Source: Actinomycetota bacterium (lineage in GTDB: Bacteria > Actinomycetota > Acidimicrobiia > Acidimicrobiales > Ilumatobacteraceae). Taken from it: DNA of 7,845 bases. Made by a program: the position numbers and the translations under genes. Each line of letters opens with the position of its first letter. The stretch's first letter is position 1. Shown piece by piece: positions 5,338-7,845 of this stretch. The stretch is taken from NCBI GenBank assembly GCA_005805045.1, contig SYNW01000152.1, forward strand, positions 1-7,845. The letters run 5' to 3'. Below the pieces are notes generated by a model, which did not search any database, was not told where the DNA came from, and saw only the letters and a program-made list of their open reading frames with translations.

Positions 5338-5616
5338 ATGGCCGAAGCAACACCAGTGACACCAGAGCGCAACATTCGCAAATCACGAGAGGGCATAGTC
5401 GTGTCGAACAAGATGAATAAGACGATTGTGATTGCAATCGTTGAGCGCATTCGTCACCAGAAATACGAGAAGTTCGTGACTCGCACCAAGAAGTTGTACG
5501 CCCACGATGAGGCAAACGATGCCAAAGTGGGCGATCGTGTTCGCGTCATGGAAACTCGTCCGATGTCAAAACTCAAGCGTTGGCGTGTAGTCGAAATTTT
5601 GGAGCGTGCGAAGTGA
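5338..5616 (+). CDS. rpsQ: 30S ribosomal protein S17
   Basis: The gene encodes 92 residues from ATG 5338. S17 is an OB-fold protein binding the 5' domain of 16S rRNA in the 30S body. The core is RKSREGIVVSNKMNKTIVIAIVE (14-36), then RHQKYEKFVTRTKKLYAHDEAND (39-61), GDRVRVMETRPMSKLKRWRVVEI (65-87). The start is not certain. GTG 5326 is in frame, gives 96 residues (MSKI...) and overlaps the rpmC stop as GTGA, a pattern used elsewhere in this operon, but the only purine-rich run (AGGGA 5320-5324) is too close to it. For ATG 5338 the GGGAAGTGAG run (5321-5330) is better placed, so ATG 5338 is mildly preferred. The stop overlaps rplN. Confidence 0.95.
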   Translation: MAEATPVTPERNIRKSREGIVVSNKMNKTIVIAIVERIRHQKYEKFVTRTKKLYAHDEANDAKVGDRVRVMETRPMSKLKRWRVVEILERAK

Positions 5617-5981
5617 TTCAACAAGAAACCCGACTTCGCGTTGCTGACAACAGCGGTGCTCGTGAAGTGCTCGTGATCAAGGTGCTTGGCGGTACTCGCC
5701 GTCGTTATGCATCGATCGGCGACGTCTTCATCGGCACCGTCAAGGATGCAATTCCTGGTGCGGCCGTCAAAAAGGGTGAAGTCGTGCGCTGCGTAGTCGT
5801 ACGCGTAGCCAAAGAAAAGCGTCGTCCGGACGGCAGCTACATCAAGTTCGATGAGAACGCGGCAGTTTTGATCAAAGAAGACTTGACCCCGCGCGGAACC
5901 CGAATTTTTGGCCCCGTAGGCCGTGAGTTGCGCGAAAAGAAGTTCATGCGAATTATTTCGCTTGCTCCGGAGGTGTTGTGA
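5613..5981 (+). CDS. rplN: 50S ribosomal protein L14
   Basis: The gene encodes 122 residues from GTG 5613, which overlaps the rpsQ stop as GTGA (5613-5616). L14 is a beta-barrel protein at the subunit interface, next to L19 and bridge B8; it is also the docking site of the silencing factor RsfS. The start IQQETRLRVADNSGAREV (2-19) aligns from the first residue with other L14 proteins, and GGAG at 5601-5604 lies 8 bases upstream. Both facts rule out the longer in-frame ATG at 5580. The signature IKVLGGTRRRYASIGD (22-37), RRPDGSYIKFDENAAVLI (70-87), GTRIFGPVGRELRE (95-108) and the C-terminal KKFMRIISLAPEVL are all intact. Confidence 0.98.
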   Translation: MIQQETRLRVADNSGAREVLVIKVLGGTRRRYASIGDVFIGTVKDAIPGAAVKKGEVVRCVVVRVAKEKRRPDGSYIKFDENAAVLIKEDLTPRGTRIFGPVGRELREKKFMRIISLAPEVL

Positions 5982-5982
5982 C

Positions 5983-6285
5983 ATGAAGTTCAAAAAAGGT
6001 GACAGCGTGATCGTGATTGCCGGCAAAGACAAAGGTGCAACTGGCACCATCTCGTCGGTACTCCCGGCAAAAAATAAAGTGATTATCGACAAGGTGAATG
6101 TGGCCAAGCGCCACATGGTCGCGCGTGGTAAGAACACCAAGAGTGAAATCCTCGAAAAGCCGATGCCGATTCACGTCTCAAACGTGGCGTTCAATCAAGG
6201 TGGCAAGCCATCAAAGATTGGTTACAAGGTGGATAAAAAAGGCAAAAAAATCAGAATCGCCAAGAAAACTGGAGCAGAGATCTAA
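5983..6285 (+). CDS. rplX: 50S ribosomal protein L24
   Basis: The gene encodes 100 residues, the normal size. L24 is an assembly initiator that binds 23S domain I and lies near the tunnel exit. The KOW motif is at the N-terminus: KKGDSVIVIAGKDKGATGTI (4-23) with the usual Gly in GKDKG. It is followed by KVIIDKVNVAKRH (32-44) and the conserved PMPIHVSNVAF (60-70), and it ends in a Lys-rich tail. ATG 5983 is chosen over the in-frame ATG at 5923: the strongest Shine-Dalgarno of the window, GGAGGTG (5969-5975), lies 7 bases upstream, and the protein then begins at the KOW strand. The start is 1 base after the rplN stop; the stop shares one base with rplE (TAATG). Confidence 0.98.
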   Translation: MKFKKGDSVIVIAGKDKGATGTISSVLPAKNKVIIDKVNVAKRHMVARGKNTKSEILEKPMPIHVSNVAFNQGGKPSKIGYKVDKKGKKIRIAKKTGAEI

Positions 6286-6893
6286 TGGCTGCAACAACTA
6301 AATATATGCCGCGCATGAAGGCGCATTATCTGAACACTGTGCGCACTGATTTGATGAAGCAACTTGAGTTGTCGAATCCAATGCAGGTGCCAACGATCGA
6401 AAAAATCGTGATCAACATGGGCGTGGGTCGGGCAACTCAGCAAGCCTCGCTGCTTGACGGCGCGGTCGCCGACTTGACAGCGATCACCGGTCAAAAGCCG
6501 CTCGTGACCAAGTCACGCATCGCCATTGCGTCGTTCAAGTTGCGCGAGAACCAAGCGATCGGTTGCAAAGTGACGATGCGCGGAGACCGTATGTGGGAGT
6601 TCTTCGACCGACTTCTGTCAATCGCGATTCCGCGTATTCGCGACTTCAGGGGCCTATCGGGCAAGTCGTGGGACGGCAACGGCAACTACACATTTGGTTT
6701 GACCGAGCAACTTGCATTCATGGAAGTTCGCATTGATCAGGTGGACGTGCCTCGAGGCATGGACATCACGATCGTTACAACTGCAAACAGCGATGTTGCA
6801 GGAAAAGCGCTTCTGGATGCTTTTGGTTTTCCATTTCGCAAGGGCGAAGTACCAGCATCTGTTACCAAAGCCAAGAAATCGAAGAAGAAATAA
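6285..6893 (+). CDS. rplE: 50S ribosomal protein L5
   Basis: The gene encodes 202 residues, against about 179-187 in many bacteria. The surplus is shared between a slightly longer N-terminus and a Lys-rich end (TKAKKSKKK). L5 binds 5S rRNA in the central protuberance and contacts P-site tRNA and S13. Family motifs are present: PTIEKIVINMGVG (36-48), a helix ending in TGQKPLVTKSRIAIASFKLRE (68-88), GCKVTMRGDRMWEFFDRLL (93-111), PRIRDFRGL (116-124), and GNGNYTFGLTEQLAF (131-145). ATG 6285 overlaps the rplX stop by one base, and GGAG (6271-6274) lies 10 bases upstream. A 40-base spacer follows, the longest inside the operon. Confidence 0.98.
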   Translation: MAATTKYMPRMKAHYLNTVRTDLMKQLELSNPMQVPTIEKIVINMGVGRATQQASLLDGAVADLTAITGQKPLVTKSRIAIASFKLRENQAIGCKVTMRGDRMWEFFDRLLSIAIPRIRDFRGLSGKSWDGNGNYTFGLTEQLAFMEVRIDQVDVPRGMDITIVTTANSDVAGKALLDAFGFPFRKGEVPASVTKAKKSKKK

Positions 6894-6933
6894 ATTTACA
6901 GGACTAACACGGCACTAATTAGGACAACAACAT
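6894..6933 (+). other. 40-base spacer between rplE and rpsZ
   Basis: This is the longest gap inside the operon. It is AT-rich and contains AGGAC twice (6900-6904 and 6921-6925); the second copy is the likely ribosome binding site of rpsZ. No stem-loop with a T tract and no convincing promoter is seen, so it does not look like an operon boundary. Confidence 0.4.
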
Positions 6934-7119
6934 ATGGCAAAAAAATCACTCAGAATCAAAGCAGAGGCAAAACCAAAGTTCAAGGTACGCGGCTACACCC
7001 GCTGCCAGCGTTGTGGTCGAACTCGTTCGGTCTACAAAAAATTTGGTCTGTGCCGTTTGTGCTTCCGCGAGCTGGCGCACGCGGGTGAGATTCCTGGGAT
7101 CACAAAGGCAAGTTGGTAA
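6934..7119 (+). CDS. rpsZ: 30S ribosomal protein S14, zinc-binding type Z
   Basis: The gene encodes 61 residues, the standard size of the short, zinc-binding (C+) form; the zinc-free form has about 100. S14 is in the 30S head next to S3 and S10. Four cysteines in two CXXC pairs (Cys24/Cys27 in TRCQRCGR and Cys40/Cys43 in LCRLCFRE) form the zinc site, and the C-terminus GEIPGITKASW is canonical. AGGA at 6921-6924 lies 9 bases before ATG 6934. The gene is sometimes named rpsN. Under zinc limitation some bacteria replace it with a zinc-free paralogue; no such copy is seen in this window. Confidence 0.98.
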   Translation: MAKKSLRIKAEAKPKFKVRGYTRCQRCGRTRSVYKKFGLCRLCFRELAHAGEIPGITKASW

Positions 7120-7125
7120 TCGATC

Positions 7126-7527
7126 ATGATGACTGACCCAATCGCCGACATGCTCACACGCATCCGCAACGGTAACGTTGCGCTGCGCAATGAAGTTTTA
7201 ATGCCTGCGTCAAAACAAAAGTCTGCCCTTGCCGAAGTTCTCAAGCGCGAGGGCTTCATCGCCGACTACGCAGTCGTTCAAGATCCGCAAGGTTCGGGCA
7301 AAGCCCTGAAGATAACGATGAAATACGGCACCGATCGTCAGCGAACGATTTCAGGCATCAAGCGAATTTCAACACCTGGTTTGCGCGTCTATCGTGCAGC
7401 AACCGAAGTGCCTCGCGTGCTTGGTGGTCTTGGAGTAGCAGTTTTGTCAACAAGTCACGGACTCATGACCGACCGCGAAGCGCGCAAGCGCAACGTTGGT
7501 GGCGAAGTCATGTGTTTCGTGTGGTAG
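7126..7527 (+). CDS. rpsH: 30S ribosomal protein S8
   Basis: The gene encodes 133 residues from ATG 7126, or 132 from the adjacent ATG 7129. S8 binds helix 21 of 16S rRNA in the platform and, in E. coli, represses the spc operon by binding its mRNA near the L5 start. The N-terminal domain has TDPIADMLTRIRNGN (3-17) and SALAEVLKREGFI (33-45). The C-terminal domain has the RNA-binding signature RVYRAATEVPRVLGGLGVAVLSTSHGLMTDREARK (87-121) and ends VGGEVMCFVW. No clear Shine-Dalgarno lies at normal distance before either ATG; the nearest is AAAGG 7104-7108, 17 bases away. The choice between the two starts is therefore open. The spacing from rpsZ is 6 bases. Confidence 0.97.
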   Translation: MMTDPIADMLTRIRNGNVALRNEVLMPASKQKSALAEVLKREGFIADYAVVQDPQGSGKALKITMKYGTDRQRTISGIKRISTPGLRVYRAATEVPRVLGGLGVAVLSTSHGLMTDREARKRNVGGEVMCFVW

Positions 7528-7552
7528 TTCGAGAGTTGAACGGAGAAGCAAA

Positions 7553-7845
7553 ATGTCACGCATAGGAAAATCAGCACTTGCAGTGCCGACGGGGGTCGAA
7601 GTATCGATCTCTGGCGCGGCAGTGACGGTCAAGGGACCTAAGGGCACCTTGAAGCGCGAACTTCCAGTTGGTGTTTCTGCGCGACGCGAAGAAAACAACT
7701 TGGTTGTCGAGCGCGCCGATGACGAGCGCGATGCTCGCGCGCGCCACGGTTTGGCTCGCACACTTTTGTCGAACATGATCGTTGGCGTAACTCAGGGCTA
7801 CACCAAGGCGCTTGATATTCAAGGTGTTGGTTATCGTGCGGAAGC
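7553..7845 (+). CDS. rplF: 50S ribosomal protein L6 (3' partial)
   Basis: The first 97 residues are visible; the window edge cuts the gene, whose usual length is about 178. L6 binds 23S rRNA helix 97 near the stalk base and the factor-binding site. The start MSRIGKSALAVPTGVEVSISGAAVTVKGPKGTLKREL is typical, with the VKGPKG turn (26-31) and the helix RHGLARTLLSNMIVGVTQGYTKALDIQGVGYRAE (64-96) that ends the first of its two repeated domains. GGAG at 7542-7545 lies 7 bases before ATG 7553. The 25-base spacer after rpsH shows no stem-loop, so transcription probably continues. Confidence 0.97.
   Translation, partial: MSRIGKSALAVPTGVEVSISGAAVTVKGPKGTLKRELPVGVSARREENNLVVERADDERDARARHGLARTLLSNMIVGVTQGYTKALDIQGVGYRAE

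Noticed and set aside
5580..5612. N-terminally extended L14 starting at ATG 5580
   Set aside because: The extra residues lie inside rpsQ and do not match L14; GTG 5613 has a good Shine-Dalgarno and gives the canonical N-terminus.
5923..5982. Extended L24 starting at ATG 5923
   Set aside because: The extension overlaps rplN, and the very strong GGAGGTG site points to ATG 5983.
5454..6140. 228-codon open frame on the - strand across rpsQ, rplN and rplX
   Set aside because: Antisense shadow of three well-matched genes, with no family resemblance.
1..7845. Mobile elements, CRISPR arrays, tRNA or rRNA genes, or a novel multi-gene system
   Set aside because: No transposase, integrase, regularly spaced repeat or cloverleaf was seen; every substantial coding region after 518 is a recognised ribosomal protein gene.

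Overview
The window is one long head-to-tail run of ribosomal protein genes on the + strand, i.e. the fused S10-spc cluster, preceded by the tail of an unrelated gene. The organism looks like an Actinomycetota member of moderate GC, possibly Acidimicrobiia. This is an inference from the L2 C-terminal style (VMNPVDH..GGGEGKTSGGR.PVSPWGKPE), the zinc-type S14 lying between L5 and S8, the long tails on L22 and S3, and the HtrA-like neighbour. No 16S or other marker is present to fix the taxonomy.

Layout: positions 1-214 hold the end of a PDZ-containing, HtrA-like serine protease, followed by a likely intrinsic terminator (about 248-282). Positions 215-518 hold no convincing gene. They contain the terminator, a weak promoter candidate and a chain of three inverted repeats (361-380, 386-417, 431-465) that looks like a structured mRNA leader. 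The order from 519 is then rplC (L3), rplD (L4), rplW (L23), rplB (L2), rpsS (S19), rplV (L22), rpsC (S3), rplP (L16), rpmC (L29), rpsQ (S17), rplN (L14), rplX (L24), rplE (L5), rpsZ (S14, zinc type), rpsH (S8) and rplF (L6, cut by the window end).

The genes are packed with 4-base overlaps (GTGA or ATGA), a 1-base overlap, or gaps of 1-25 bases. The only larger internal gap is 40 bases, between rplE and rpsZ. Almost every start has a Shine-Dalgarno sequence, so one polycistronic, translationally coupled transcript is expected. The products supply the peptidyl-transferase surroundings (L2, L3, L4), the exit tunnel and its rim (L4, L22, L23, L24, L29), the central protuberance and subunit interface (L5, L14, L16), the stalk base (L6), and the small-subunit head and body (S3, S14, S19; S8, S17).

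I found no new defence, mobile or metabolic system; the window is housekeeping. The points that merit a second look are the absence of rpsJ (S10) directly before rplC, the structured leader with competing pairings that can reach the rplC start, Ala- or charge-rich tails on three consecutive genes (S19, L22, S3), a histidine replacement next to the conserved His of L2 that coincides with a perfect hairpin, and twin inverted repeats just before rpsQ.
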